A stretch of 35,150 nucleotides of DNA from Bacteroidota bacterium (GCA_024280235.1 JAJRQN010000209.1:1-35150), one strand, 5' to 3'; shown: positions 1 through 8,719, counted from the stretch's first letter. Numbers and translations: made by a program. The notes: generated by a model from the sequence alone, not told the origin.

Positions 1-85
1 AAGCTTCTCCAAGACCGTCCATCCCATTCTCAATCAATGTTTCCATTACTGATTCAAGCGTAGTATCATCTGCGTGGTGGGTCAT
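1..85 (-). CDS. IS256-family transposase, N-terminal fragment (runs off window)
   Basis: Reading the - strand from ATG at 85 gives a protein beginning MTHHADDTTLE and continuing to METLIENGMDGLGEA at the window edge. The ENGMDGLGEA stretch resembles the start of IS256/Mutator-type transposases, where a short Glu/Leu-rich leader precedes the first helical domain. A GAGAGG Shine-Dalgarno lies about 8 bases upstream of the ATG. Only about 28 residues are visible, so no catalytic DDE residues can be checked. The family call rests on resemblance of a short leader and is moderate. The element's terminal inverted repeat should lie somewhere in 100-180 but I could not define it. Confidence 0.5.
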   Translation of the reverse strand, partial: MTHHADDTTLESVMETLIENGMDGLGEA

Positions 86-229
86 GACTTTTTCCTCTCT
101 GTTAGTGGATTCGTCTTCACCAGCAAGAAGAACAGAAATGGACCACCACTTCCACCACAAATTCCTAAAGAATCAGTGCAGAATTGAAATTACAGAAAAG
201 AAGTTACACTACCTCCCCTTTCTCTTTTA

Positions 230-258
230 TTGAATAAAATCAATACTCATGCTAATTT
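230..258 (+). promoter_or_regulatory. Candidate sigma70 promoter for the + strand operon
   Basis: TTGAAT at 230-235 and TAATTT at 253-258 are separated by 17 bases, and TG at 250-251 gives an extended -10 (TGCTAATTT). The predicted start near 265 leaves a leader of about 44 bases before the LamG gene. The match is weak in both hexamers; it is the best candidate I found between 86 and 308, a stretch that otherwise holds only the presumed IS256 end and AT-rich DNA. Confidence 0.3.
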
Positions 259-308
259 CACATACAACAATCAAACTTGCTTGAAAACCTTAAAGGTATG
301 ATCACTTT

Positions 309-1133
309 ATGATTAAACTGAAAAACAGAAAAATTATCATTGTACTTGTTGTTGCTTGTTGTTTACTGACTGTGACTCTCGGTGTTGTCGTAAAAAAGTT
401 TGGGCATTATCAGCGAATCAACCCACCAATAACAAAACCGGATAAAGGGATATGTACAACTTCCGGGCTTGTCAGCCACTGGCAATTTGACAGTTTGGAT
501 GGAAAAATCACACAAGACAGTAGTAACAATTGTAATGATGGTAAAGTGCAATACTTTCTATTAAATGATGATTTTTTTTCAAAATTATTATTTGGGTCTC
601 CTGAAATTGTAGAAGGTGTAAAAGGCAATGCTTTAAAATTCAATGCCAGTCATTGGATTTCTGGAGGAAATAAAAAATGTTACAACGTCGATAAATTTAC
701 CGTTGCCCTGTGGGTATGGTTGGATAATTATGACAATATCCCTACCATAATGGCAAAAAGTTCATTTGTTGGATATGATGGCTGGTGGTTATGCACAACC
801 AATAAAACTGGTTTTATCGATCTTGGCATTGCATGGGGAAATGGCTTTGAACATGTAAAATCCGGATATCAGTTACCCCTAAATGAGTGGCATTTTGTTG
901 CCGTTGCGGTTGACAATACGAAACAGGAAGTTCAATTTTATATTGATGGAGCCCCATACGGTGATGTCCATACGGATGTTCCTAAATGGCTCATCAATTG
1001 GAATCACGACTTGTTTATTGCGGAATATGATGGTGGTGGTTATTGGGCGTGGCCAGGGAGATTAGATGATGTACGTTTTTATTCTGAGATCTTATCGCCG
1101 GAAGATGTCCATTCAATTTATTCAAGCATGTGA
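309..1133 (+). CDS. Membrane-anchored LamG/concanavalin A-like jelly-roll protein
   Basis: This 274-residue protein starts with a basic N-terminus (MIKLKNRK) and one hydrophobic segment at about residues 9-28, either a signal anchor or an uncleaved signal peptide, so the rest should be periplasmic or exported. Residues ~50-274 form a LamG-like jelly roll (Laminin_G_3 type). It has the family's usual succession: GLVSHWQFD at the first strand, GNALKF, FTVALWVWL, EWHFVAVAVD, VQFYIDG, and the closing GRLDDVRFYSEILSPEDVHSIY. Such domains bind carbohydrate or stabilise extracellular proteins; no catalytic residues can be assigned. It is the first gene of the operon, 12 bases upstream of the MBOAT gene, which suggests interaction with the polymer made or modified here. 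No convincing Shine-Dalgarno precedes the ATG. Confidence 0.85.
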   Translation: MIKLKNRKIIIVLVVACCLLTVTLGVVVKKFGHYQRINPPITKPDKGICTTSGLVSHWQFDSLDGKITQDSSNNCNDGKVQYFLLNDDFFSKLLFGSPEIVEGVKGNALKFNASHWISGGNKKCYNVDKFTVALWVWLDNYDNIPTIMAKSSFVGYDGWWLCTTNKTGFIDLGIAWGNGFEHVKSGYQLPLNEWHFVAVAVDNTKQEVQFYIDGAPYGDVHTDVPKWLINWNHDLFIAEYDGGGYWAWPGRLDDVRFYSEILSPEDVHSIYSSM

Positions 1134-1145
1134 TATTAATTCATT

Positions 1146-2387
1146 ATGACAATTACCCCATTTACCGGAATATTCTTCTGGACGGTCACTTTTGTATTTA
1201 TAGCCATCTATGCCCTGTTCCAGAAACGTGCTCCATTATGGTTTAAAAATGGCTTTATGATACTGGTCAGCGTTGGTGTTATCTCGCTGGCGATTCATAA
1301 ACCCGTTCCCTTACTGTTACTCCTGCTGATCTTTGCAACAGCGATCTATTTTACCGGTAAATCCCTATCCTCTCCATCACAACAAAATATTAAAAAACGT
1401 CTCATAATCCTAGCGATCATCAGCATTGTTATTTTTCTCTGTTTTTTTAAATACGCAATCATTCAGACATTTTTGACTTCTATTTTTGCCTCATCCAAAA
1501 CAGAGTTCAGCCGCCACCTGTTTTTTATGGGGGTTTCATATTTTTCATTCAAATTTATCCACTTTCTGGTTGAGTGTTATAAAGGAAAAATAGAAAAACT
1601 CAGCTACCTGACATTTTTAAGTTATATCTTCTTTTTTCCAAGTTTTTTCAGCGGGCCAATCAACCGTTACAACTCATTCTCTTCAAGCATTGCAACAAAG
1701 TACAAAACAACAGATAATTTTCTTATTGGTAGCCAAAGAATCATCACCGGACTCTTTAAAAAAATTGTCCTGGGTGATTTTCTCTTCCCCTACTCTATTG
1801 CAGCCCTTAATTTGAATTCAGCCACACCATTAGAAATAATCGTTGGTATCTACACTTACGGTTTTTACATTTATTTCAACTTCGCTGGTTATACCGACAT
1901 GGCCATAGGGTGCGGGAAAATGGTGGGGATTGAATTACCAGAAAACTTCAATTACCCATTTTTCAAGAGAAATATCCAACAATTCTGGTCAAACTGGCAT
2001 ATGTCCCTCACCTCATGGCTGACAGATTATATCTACTGGCCATTAGTAAAAAAGATTCGGCACAACAAAACGTTACAAAAAAAGCCGGTAACAATTTCCA
2101 ATATCTGCATCTTCTTGACATTTGTCATCTGTGGCCTCTGGCATGGCGATGGTTTAAATTATATTATCTGGGGAGCATATCACGGGGTGGGTTTGGTTAT
2201 ACTTAACGGTTACACCTACTGCATCAGAAGATATACCAGCAATAAAGTAAAAAGATTTGTCGGTAAGTCTCCCTTGGCCTATGGGATAAGTAACTTTGTC
2301 ACCTTTCAATTTGTCTCTTTTGGTTTTTTAATCTTCGCGTGCGATATGGATAAATTACGGATCGTTGCACAGATATTTTTTGATTGA
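1146..2387 (+). CDS. MBOAT-family O-acyltransferase (AlgI/DltB-like)
   Basis: This polytopic membrane protein of 413 residues has roughly ten hydrophobic segments. It carries the MBOAT signatures: a WHMSLTSWLTDYIYWPL block near residue 283 and LWHGDGLNYIIWGAYHG near residue 330, which contains the family's putative catalytic histidine. AlgI- and DltB-type members pass acyl groups across the inner membrane to periplasmic acceptors during polysaccharide O-acetylation. It is shorter than AlgI (about 470-520) but the C-terminus (QFVSFGFLIFACDMDKL) looks complete. Two SGNH-type proteins downstream (5379, 6233) and a small membrane protein (7374) fit the common acetylation-module arrangement. Its stop codon overlaps a possible TTG start of the deacetylase. 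The substrate is unknown. Confidence 0.9.
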   Translation: MTITPFTGIFFWTVTFVFIAIYALFQKRAPLWFKNGFMILVSVGVISLAIHKPVPLLLLLLIFATAIYFTGKSLSSPSQQNIKKRLIILAIISIVIFLCFFKYAIIQTFLTSIFASSKTEFSRHLFFMGVSYFSFKFIHFLVECYKGKIEKLSYLTFLSYIFFFPSFFSGPINRYNSFSSSIATKYKTTDNFLIGSQRIITGLFKKIVLGDFLFPYSIAALNLNSATPLEIIVGIYTYGFYIYFNFAGYTDMAIGCGKMVGIELPENFNYPFFKRNIQQFWSNWHMSLTSWLTDYIYWPLVKKIRHNKTLQKKPVTISNICIFLTFVICGLWHGDGLNYIIWGAYHGVGLVILNGYTYCIRRYTSNKVKRFVGKSPLAYGISNFVTFQFVSFGFLIFACDMDKLRIVAQIFFD

Positions 2388-3051
2388 CAATTGTGGATTT
2401 GAACATGGATACCAGGGTCATAAAGGATTTGATCAAGACGATTATTCCAAACAATCTCTTGATCCACCGACTGCCACGGACAGCATCAAATTCTATTTTA
2501 TTAACTTTTGATGACGGTCCAGATGAACAAATCACACCGCAAATTTTAGAACGCCTAAAAAGACATGGGGCAAAAGCACTTTTTTTGTCATTGGAGAAAA
2601 AATTGAGAAATCGCCTCACATTCTTAAAATGATCATTGATCATGGGCATATTATCGGAAACCATACGCAAACCCACCCCTATCAGAAGATACCTACATTT
2701 AAAGAATATAAAGAAAATATTGCTCACTGCCAAGACACAATAAACCTAACGGTCGACACCGTTGCAAAATTTTATCGTCCGCCAGCTGGAACCCTTTCTA
2801 TCTCAGGATTATCACTAGCCAGAAAATTAGGCCTTAAAACTGTGCTTTGGTCTATTGAAGGTGGTGAATGGGGCATCCATAAAGGGGATAACGCATCGAC
2901 TATAAGCCACCGCATGCAAGAAAATCTTCAACCAAGAGATATTGTTCTTCTGCATGACAATAATATTAAAGTACCAACAATCCTTGATGAAATCCTGCCG
3001 GTTTTACAGAAACACAACATTGATCTTATTCATGGTGTGCAATTCATATGA
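2384..3051 (+). pseudogene. Polysaccharide deacetylase (NodB domain), interrupted by a one-base frameshift
   Basis: Two overlapping frames together encode one NodB-type carbohydrate esterase 4. The first (to 2632) holds motif 1, LLTFDDGP; after about base 2587 the homology moves to the next frame (FVIGEKIEKS, ending at 3051). That frame holds motif 2 (GNHTQTHP, metal-binding His), motif 3 (FYRPPAG), LWSIEGGEWG and motif 5 (IVLLHDN). The break falls in a run of seven T at 2580-2586; eight T would restore one frame. The enzyme would remove N- or O-acetyl groups from a polysaccharide. No signal peptide is seen. The start is either TTG at 2384, overlapping the MBOAT stop, or ATG at 2405. True pseudogene, phase-variable gene and sequencing error are all possible. 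Confidence 0.85.
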
Positions 3052-4229
3052 AACCTGAAGATGACAATATAGACGTACAAATTCTCGCTTCATTGCAGGA
3101 CATAAGAGAAACTCAACCAGAATGGGTCGATTTTATTAACAATGATTCTAATGACGGTGGATTTTGGCAAGACCCTGATATTATACAACTAAACTCGACA
3201 TATAAAGGCACACTGACACCATTTATATTAATTCTTAGAAAGAGAAATAAAATTTTATGTATTATCCCCGGTACTATTGAAAAAACGCCCCTGCAATTAA
3301 ATTTCAGTATATTTAAAATTCCCGGTCCTTCGGTACGCCTGTTAAAAATCCTGAATTCCTCTATTATCTTTTCCAGGGGAATCGATCATGATTTCTGTAT
3401 CTCAAAAGTGATGGAGACTCTGTACAACCTTGAAGATCGCTTTGACATTATTAAACTGGAGGTACTGGAAGAGACAAATCCACTCTGTAAATATTTTGAA
3501 CTTTCAAAAAATAAAGCCCGATTTCAACTGAAGGCAACATCCCCAAAAAAAGAACACGTCTGGCGACATTACTTAGCTGAAACTTACGATGATTGGCTAA
3601 ACACATTAGGGAAATCAACCAAAAGACTAACAAAACGCAGAGTCAAGACGTTATATAACAAATTTCCAGATCAAATCGAGTTTAAGACGATCACCAAAGT
3701 CACTGATATCCATGATTTTCTTAACCAACTTGATGAACTTTATCCAAAAACTTGGCAGGCAAAAACATTCGGGCAGAGTAAAAGAAATGCATCAAAGGAT
3801 CTAAATTTCTATAAAAAAATTGCAGATCTTGGTTTCCTGAGAAGTTATCTATTATTGATCGACAAGAGACCTGTCGCATTTCTGATCGCCACTCAGTATG
3901 CAGATACTTTCGAAGCACAAGAAATAGGATATGATGCAGAATATTCTTCTATAGGAATTGGTTCAACATTGAACTATATGATTCTTAAAGACTTATATTC
4001 TCACGATAAACCAACCATCCTCAGCTTTGGCTTTGGCGACAATACATATAAAGAAATCCTATGTAATGATAAAATTTCCGCATACGAAGCCTATTTAACT
4101 AAACGTAATCTTGCTGGGCTATTTATCAAATTTCAAACAGTATTAAATACTGTTGAATACAAGGTCAGGCACTATCTTATTATGTATAAACTGGATGATA
4201 AAATCAGAAAAATTCTCAAAAAAAAGTGA
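3048..4229 (+). CDS. GNAT/BioF2-like acyltransferase (Acetyltransf_6 type)
   Basis: This soluble 393-residue protein has a C-terminal GNAT-like domain at about 190-345 with the pattern seen in CelD/FemAB-related polysaccharide-locus proteins. RPVAFLIATQYADTF is followed by YSSIGIGSTLNYMILKDLY and then by LSFGFGDNTYKEILC, the usual 'D-x-G-x-G-x-x-x-Y-K' ending of the family. The N-terminal half is a second, degenerate domain. It may acylate or aminoacylate a sugar nucleotide or glycan intermediate in the cytoplasm; the donor cannot be told. Its ATG overlaps the deacetylase stop (ATGA) and its stop overlaps the next GTG, so translation is coupled. A second member of the superfamily is at 32594-33622. 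Confidence 0.8.
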   Translation: MKPEDDNIDVQILASLQDIRETQPEWVDFINNDSNDGGFWQDPDIIQLNSTYKGTLTPFILILRKRNKILCIIPGTIEKTPLQLNFSIFKIPGPSVRLLKILNSSIIFSRGIDHDFCISKVMETLYNLEDRFDIIKLEVLEETNPLCKYFELSKNKARFQLKATSPKKEHVWRHYLAETYDDWLNTLGKSTKRLTKRRVKTLYNKFPDQIEFKTITKVTDIHDFLNQLDELYPKTWQAKTFGQSKRNASKDLNFYKKIADLGFLRSYLLLIDKRPVAFLIATQYADTFEAQEIGYDAEYSSIGIGSTLNYMILKDLYSHDKPTILSFGFGDNTYKEILCNDKISAYEAYLTKRNLAGLFIKFQTVLNTVEYKVRHYLIMYKLDDKIRKILKKK

Positions 4230-5323
4230 GTAAATATAAATTGGAACACAGCATCAAAAAGCATTTTAAAATTCTTTTTCCCAACCATCCATATCTTCTA
4301 TTGGGAAAACGGACAGGGACCCTCCTTCACCACGTACTCAGCAAATCAAACCGAATAACTACCCTCATGCCCGGTTTTATCTGTCCAGAACTTTCTGCAA
4401 TGGTTTTGAGTACCGGAAAAACCATTGTTCATATTGATATTGATCAAACCAGTATGCAGATGCAAACAGATCAAATCTATAGGTATCTTGATCTCAACAC
4501 CCCCGCAGAAACATGTCTGCTCATTGATCATTCTTTTGGTTATGTTAATCCTGCAATTGCTGCAATTAAAGAGCAATATCCGAATCTTTTGATTATTGAA
4601 GATTGCGCACGAACTCTTGGTGGTTACTATCAGAGCAAACCGGCAGGATATTTTGGAGATATAATCATTTTCTCCATGTATAAGACCGTCCCAGGAAATG
4701 AGCATGGAGGAATCCTGTTGTCGCGTAAACCACTGCCCAGCAAAAATAATCTTCCCCGCACATTCAGTACCCCAAGAGAATACCTGTCAAAAAACAAACT
4801 ACTCCGCACTATCCATGGCAAGATAAAACGCAAAAAATCTCCATTAGGGGCAGAACCCTCCATGAGAGAATCAATTTCCTGCAAACTGGAACCTGGCCTT
4901 CCCAGTAAACTAGCTAAATATCGTTTTTTGAAAGAGCTTGAGAATCTTGAGCAAACAAGAAAACAACGCAAACTTGCCTGGGATCATCTTCAGCAACACC
5001 TTATGCAGAATAAAAAGATCAGATTAATAATAACCCTCCCACACACTGAGCCAGCATATTTTTTTCTCTCTTTTACAATTCCTGAAATTACAGACATCCA
5101 CAGTTTTCTACAGAGATTGAACCAGAAAGGACACTTTCTTTTCAACGCCTGGCCAGATCCACCCTGCTATTACCGTTGTTTTGCAGGAACATATCTCTAT
5201 GGAGATAAAAACACATTTCACTTAGCCAGAAACATCATTCATATAGCAATCAACGACTATCTTGATAATAATAACCGAGAAAAATTTATCATTTATATTG
5301 ATACTCTTCTTGCTGAGTTGTAA
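4226..5323 (+). CDS. DegT/DnrJ/EryC1-like PLP-dependent aminotransferase
   Basis: This 365-residue fold-type I PLP protein has the DegT/AHBA-synthase pattern. PGFICPELSAMVL is in the cofactor-binding region, and LIIEDCARTLGGYY near residue 125 includes the Asp that contacts the pyridine nitrogen. GDIIIFSMYKTVPGNEHGG near 145-160 places a lysine (YK) where the Schiff-base lysine is expected. Family members install amino groups on keto-sugar nucleotides. The sequence is divergent, and the residue after the lysine (TVPG) is atypical, so a non-sugar substrate is possible. The GTG start overlaps the upstream stop and no Shine-Dalgarno is visible, consistent with coupling. It gives the locus a potential amino sugar that the acyltransferases could modify. 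Confidence 0.75.
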   Translation: MSKYKLEHSIKKHFKILFPNHPYLLLGKRTGTLLHHVLSKSNRITTLMPGFICPELSAMVLSTGKTIVHIDIDQTSMQMQTDQIYRYLDLNTPAETCLLIDHSFGYVNPAIAAIKEQYPNLLIIEDCARTLGGYYQSKPAGYFGDIIIFSMYKTVPGNEHGGILLSRKPLPSKNNLPRTFSTPREYLSKNKLLRTIHGKIKRKKSPLGAEPSMRESISCKLEPGLPSKLAKYRFLKELENLEQTRKQRKLAWDHLQQHLMQNKKIRLIITLPHTEPAYFFLSFTIPEITDIHSFLQRLNQKGHFLFNAWPDPPCYYRCFAGTYLYGDKNTFHLARNIIHIAINDYLDNNNREKFIIYIDTLLAEL

Positions 5324-5378
5324 TAGAAGAAGACTTCAGGCATAATAAAACCTTACGATTCTCTAACAAAGGTGGCAT

Positions 5379-6224
5379 ATGAAATTAATTTATATCTCTC
5401 TCTTCTGTTTTCTTATTTTTTGGCCGATCATGGCTCAAAGTGCGCCCAGTGAGCTACCCTACACATCAATACAGAAAGTTCCTCAATCAACCTGGGATCA
5501 ACTGGCTCAAAAAAAGATTTTCTTTGGCCACCATTCGGTCGGAGAAAATATCCTGCAAGGATTAAAAACTCTTCTGGCAGAACACCCGAACATTCATTTA
5601 AAAATTATCAATTCTAAGGAGATGGGCAATCAGATCGCACGACCATCTCTGGTTGAAGGCCCGGTTGGCAGAAACTTTTATCCCTATACAAAACTGAACG
5701 CTTTTAAAGAAAAAATTGAGGCGGGTTATGGAGAAACTGCGGATATTGTTTTCTTTAAATTTTGTTTCGTCGATTTCAATCCAGAAACAGAGATCAATGC
5801 CCTTTTTACCAACTATAGAGATACGCTAGATGATCTTAGAAAGAAATATCCCGATACGACATTTGCTGTCATATCAGCACCGTTGACTTGTTACGCACCC
5901 GGCTTCGCCGGTCTGGAAAAGCGGGCAAAAGACATAATCAAAAAAATTATCGGCAAGCTAAATATCTATGATTACAAATCAGCAAACCGCTTTAATGAAT
6001 TATTAACCAAAGAATACAAAGGAAAAGTCCCTTTTTTTGATCTAGCCAGATATGAATCAACCAGACCGGACGGAAGCAGAAATTCAACAATTGTTGATGG
6101 TCAACAAAACTTTGAACTTGTTCAGGGATATACGACAGACGGTGGACATTTAAATACAATAGGCCAGAAACTAATTGCTGAACAATTTTTATTGTTCCTT
6201 GCCAACACTGCTGAAAAAAAATAA
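5379..6224 (+). CDS. Secreted SGNH-hydrolase-like protein with FGHHSVG motif
   Basis: The 281-residue product begins with a clear signal peptide (MKLIYISLFCFLIFWPIMAQ, cleavage near AQS-A). The first conserved block is FFGHHSVGENIL at about 47-58, where SGNH hydrolases have GDS. A C-terminal DGGHLNTIGQ at about 254 looks like the Asp-x-x-His block V. A central FFKFCFVDFN may correspond to the Asn block. The fold is probably SGNH-like, but the nucleophile position is not canonical, so activity is uncertain. AAAGGTGG just upstream of the ATG is a strong ribosome binding site. Adjacent to a second SGNH protein and in the MBOAT operon, it is probably a periplasmic partner in polymer acetylation or deacetylation. 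Confidence 0.65.
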   Translation: MKLIYISLFCFLIFWPIMAQSAPSELPYTSIQKVPQSTWDQLAQKKIFFGHHSVGENILQGLKTLLAEHPNIHLKIINSKEMGNQIARPSLVEGPVGRNFYPYTKLNAFKEKIEAGYGETADIVFFKFCFVDFNPETEINALFTNYRDTLDDLRKKYPDTTFAVISAPLTCYAPGFAGLEKRAKDIIKKIIGKLNIYDYKSANRFNELLTKEYKGKVPFFDLARYESTRPDGSRNSTIVDGQQNFELVQGYTTDGGHLNTIGQKLIAEQFLLFLANTAEKK

Positions 6225-6232
6225 TTAACTCA

Positions 6233-7360
6233 ATGTTAAAAAACAAAATCAACTATAAATTAGTACTACTCTGGACAATTTTTCTTTTTGTCGACCTGTT
6301 TATTGCTGCAGGAATAACCGAAGTATGGATCAGAGCATTTATCCCGGTAAAGAATATCTGCTATTACCACGACCCTGTTCTTGGGGATATGTTTTGCCCA
6401 AACCAAGAGACTTATGGTTATGTCGAAAAAGGTTATGCAAATGTCTTCATAAATAACAGTCTGGGCTTTCATGATATTGAACGCAGTAAAGAAAAAAAGT
6501 CCGGAACGACCCGTATTCATATTTACGGCGACTCTCTAACTGCTGCGGCAGGGGTTCCCATTGACAAGACGATCCCGAGCTTACTCGAATCCTATCTCAA
6601 CAAAAAATATCCGGATAAATCATTCGAAGTTGTCAATATGGCATCGGCAGAAGATTCTACCCCGGCTGAATATCTTACGTATAAAACGATCGGCCGCACT
6701 TTTTCACCCGACATTGTCATCTGCTACTTCATGAATGACTTTCATGATAATATCTTTGAAACGCACTACCGCACTCGCTCTCCCTATTATGGACTTGATA
6801 AAGAGGGAAACCTGTTTTTCATACCACCAGTTCCAGTAGATCTGACAACCCCCTGGGAAAGATTTAAACGAGAGTCTCTTCTTTATCGGTTGATGGCGAA
6901 CAAATTTTTAAGTAGCAAACTTTATCACGACATTGGTCAATGGCAAGAAAAAGCAGCCCTTTACTTCGCTAAAGAAATCAGTGATAAAAAATCGATCACG
7001 ACCAAGGTTGTGAAAGACCGAAACTACTACCTTAGAAATAAGGCATGGCCCGTCACTTTGAAGCTTCTACAAAAATTCAATGCTGAAGTTGAAAAGAACG
7101 GCGGAATATTTATACTGGTCGACGGATACCCGATAACGGTTGAAACTGCTGGAGGATACACAAACAAAACACTGGAAGAATTTTGTAAGAAAAGCTCGAT
7201 CAACTACATCCCGTTGTACAAAGAATATCTCGACTTTAAACACGCAGAAGATGAGCACTATTTCTTACTCGATTCACATCCAACCAGCCTGGGGAATGAA
7301 AAACTTGCTGAAGAACTTATGAAAAAACTGCCAGAAGTTTTTCCCCGAGATATTTTATGA
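6233..7360 (+). CDS. Membrane-anchored SGNH/GDSL hydrolase-like protein
   Basis: This 375-residue protein has one N-terminal membrane segment at about residues 9-28 and a periplasmic SGNH domain. Block I is IYGDSLTAAAGV near residue 96 with the nucleophile Ser; FMNDFHDN is a candidate block III Asn; LLDSHPTSLGNEKLAEEL near 345 supplies the Asp-x-x-His. In AlgJ/AlgX- and DltD-like systems such proteins complete acyl transfer from an MBOAT partner to the polymer. It lies 8 bases after the previous gene and before the small membrane protein at 7374. That the two SGNH-type proteins work as a pair is inference. Confidence 0.8.
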   Translation: MLKNKINYKLVLLWTIFLFVDLFIAAGITEVWIRAFIPVKNICYYHDPVLGDMFCPNQETYGYVEKGYANVFINNSLGFHDIERSKEKKSGTTRIHIYGDSLTAAAGVPIDKTIPSLLESYLNKKYPDKSFEVVNMASAEDSTPAEYLTYKTIGRTFSPDIVICYFMNDFHDNIFETHYRTRSPYYGLDKEGNLFFIPPVPVDLTTPWERFKRESLLYRLMANKFLSSKLYHDIGQWQEKAALYFAKEISDKKSITTKVVKDRNYYLRNKAWPVTLKLLQKFNAEVEKNGGIFILVDGYPITVETAGGYTNKTLEEFCKKSSINYIPLYKEYLDFKHAEDEHYFLLDSHPTSLGNEKLAEELMKKLPEVFPRDIL

Positions 7361-7373
7361 AAGAATACACAAT

Positions 7374-7514
7374 ATGAAAATTCAGAAAATAAATGAAAAA
7401 ATTCCACTATTTATAAAGGTTCATTTAAAAATAATTTTTTATATGACGCTCGTTTTTTTCATTCTTGTTTATATAAAACCAAATATTCAGCCATTTGTTT
7501 ATGTGCGGTTCTGA
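7374..7514 (+). CDS. 46-residue membrane microprotein at operon end
   Basis: An ATG at 7374, 13 bases past the preceding stop, opens a 46-residue frame ending at TGA 7512-7514. It begins MKIQKINEKIPLF, has one hydrophobic helix (IIFYMTLVFFILVYI) and ends KPNIQPFVYVRF. The ending resembles DUF5989-like small proteins that occur beside MBOAT/SGNH genes and finish with a Pro-Phe-(Ile/Val)-Tyr motif; that comparison is from memory. One transmembrane helix with a basic N-terminus suggests an accessory subunit of the MBOAT complex. The frame is short, so chance cannot be excluded, but its position, same-strand spacing and clean helix argue for a real gene. Confidence 0.55.
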   Translation: MKIQKINEKIPLFIKVHLKIIFYMTLVFFILVYIKPNIQPFVYVRF

Positions 7515-7534
7515 AAGTAAGCAAATACTGAAGT

Positions 7535-8566
7535 CTATTGCACTGTCTCTGCTTCTACATGTAGCGGTGGTTGTATCTCTGCTGCACCCTGCCCATCAAT
7601 CACATAATCCTTACCAATATAAGTTGTAGAAACAACAATATCATCAATATAAAGACTTTGATCTCCACTAGCTGATCTTTTCTGGTAATTATCAAATAAC
7701 ATAATAGACATTATTTTATCATTCACATCCGTCCTTAACTCCAGACCAGCTGCTCCATCGTTTATCGCTACCCCATCAATATATACATCTATTAATCCAT
7801 TCGAGCTACCAACATCATTAAGTTTAATATGGTACTCAATATGATGCCACGTATTATCATCCAAATACTTGTCAAAAAGATAGGTACTTGTGTCATTATA
7901 TGGCTGGTGTGGATAAGTACTCGTCCCATTATGGCCGTCAGCAGGGCCATTATACTGAGGATACCAGTACATATAAATAGAAGCCCATGAAGGAAACATA
8001 AATGAGTATTTATATGTTGTTGCATCTTTTGTTTCTGTAAAATAATGAGAACTAAGATTATAGTTATTATTGTAAAAATGACTCCAAGAATATGTAGTAT
8101 TGTTATAGGCATAAGATCTTGCTCCCTTCCAAGGTGCAGGTGGTGATCCACCTGTAACCCAATCAACATCAACCGGAGTCTTTAACCAGTACGCATAATA
8201 AAGTTCATTATATCCTGAAGTGTCTATTGTCGTTTTCCATTGTATATCTGGGTCTGAGAAAGTAATATCAATACTACCGCCCATCGGGCCATCAGTACCT
8301 AAAAAACGATATTCAATACCCTTCCCAGTTCGCCCTGATGTTGCTCCAATCTTTATGATTGGCTCGGAACTGTTCGGGTTCCTATAAGAGGAAGCGTTCC
8401 AGTCTAGAGCTTGTGTATGAGTGGTAGCTAATCCTACAATACTATCAGTTCCACTACTAAAATCAGAGCAGTTATTAAAGTCTTGCTCCCACAAAACTTG
8501 GGCAAATAATGGTGTGCATAGAAAAATATAAAATATAAACGAGAAAACTAACGACTTCATCTTCAT
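7535..8566 (-). CDS. Secreted jelly-roll (ConA-like) protein, possible polysaccharide-binding or lyase
   Basis: The reading frame is open from 8647, but the start I choose is ATG at 8566. AGAGG lies 6 bases upstream of it, and the signal peptide (MKMKSLVFSFIFYIFLCT, cleavage near LFA-Q) begins there. The mature ~320 residues are rich in Tyr, Trp and Asn and end with LDDNTWHHIEYHIKLND, GLIDVYIDGV and SLYIDDIVV, typical of ConA-like jelly rolls of polysaccharide lyases and LamG proteins. I cannot assign a catalytic family. It is convergent with the + strand operon (20 bases between stops, no terminator hairpin seen) and may have its own promoter at 8650-8678. A role in binding or trimming the polymer outside the cell is inferred. 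Confidence 0.65.
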   Translation of the reverse strand: MKMKSLVFSFIFYIFLCTPLFAQVLWEQDFNNCSDFSSGTDSIVGLATTHTQALDWNASSYRNPNSSEPIIKIGATSGRTGKGIEYRFLGTDGPMGGSIDITFSDPDIQWKTTIDTSGYNELYYAYWLKTPVDVDWVTGGSPPAPWKGARSYAYNNTTYSWSHFYNNNYNLSSHYFTETKDATTYKYSFMFPSWASIYMYWYPQYNGPADGHNGTSTYPHQPYNDTSTYLFDKYLDDNTWHHIEYHIKLNDVGSSNGLIDVYIDGVAINDGAAGLELRTDVNDKIMSIMLFDNYQKRSASGDQSLYIDDIVVSTTYIGKDYVIDGQGAAEIQPPLHVEAETVQ

Positions 8567-8649
8567 AATCAACCTCTTTTCATTTTGTATTTCATAACCA
8601 ACAAGCCTATCCACAACAACCGCACATATAATCTTGGAGCCTGACATGC

Positions 8650-8678
8650 AATCTAAGAGAAAGATGACAGAAAGTCAA
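8650..8678 (-). promoter_or_regulatory. Candidate sigma70 promoter for the secreted jelly-roll gene
   Basis: On the - strand TTGACT (8678-8673) and TAGATT (8655-8650) are separated by 17 bases. The -35 matches 5 of 6 and the -10 matches 4 of 6. It lies in the gap between the upstream GT2 stop (8720) and the ATG at 8566, leaving a leader of about 75 bases. This supports the jelly-roll gene being a separate transcription unit. Confidence 0.4.
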
Positions 8679-8719
8679 TACATAATTACATATCATTAAT
8701 TAAAAAACAACGACAACGA

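Noticed and set aside
2299-2733. A 144-residue frame on the - strand
   Set aside because: It overlaps the MBOAT end and the deacetylase start, both supported by motifs; its own sequence has none.
7515-7534. Bidirectional terminator between convergent genes
   Set aside because: No inverted repeat or T tract is visible in the 20 bases between the two stop codons.
8567-8647. N-terminal extension of the secreted jelly-roll protein
   Set aside because: The 27 extra residues precede a clear signal peptide, and a good ribosome binding site points to ATG 8566.
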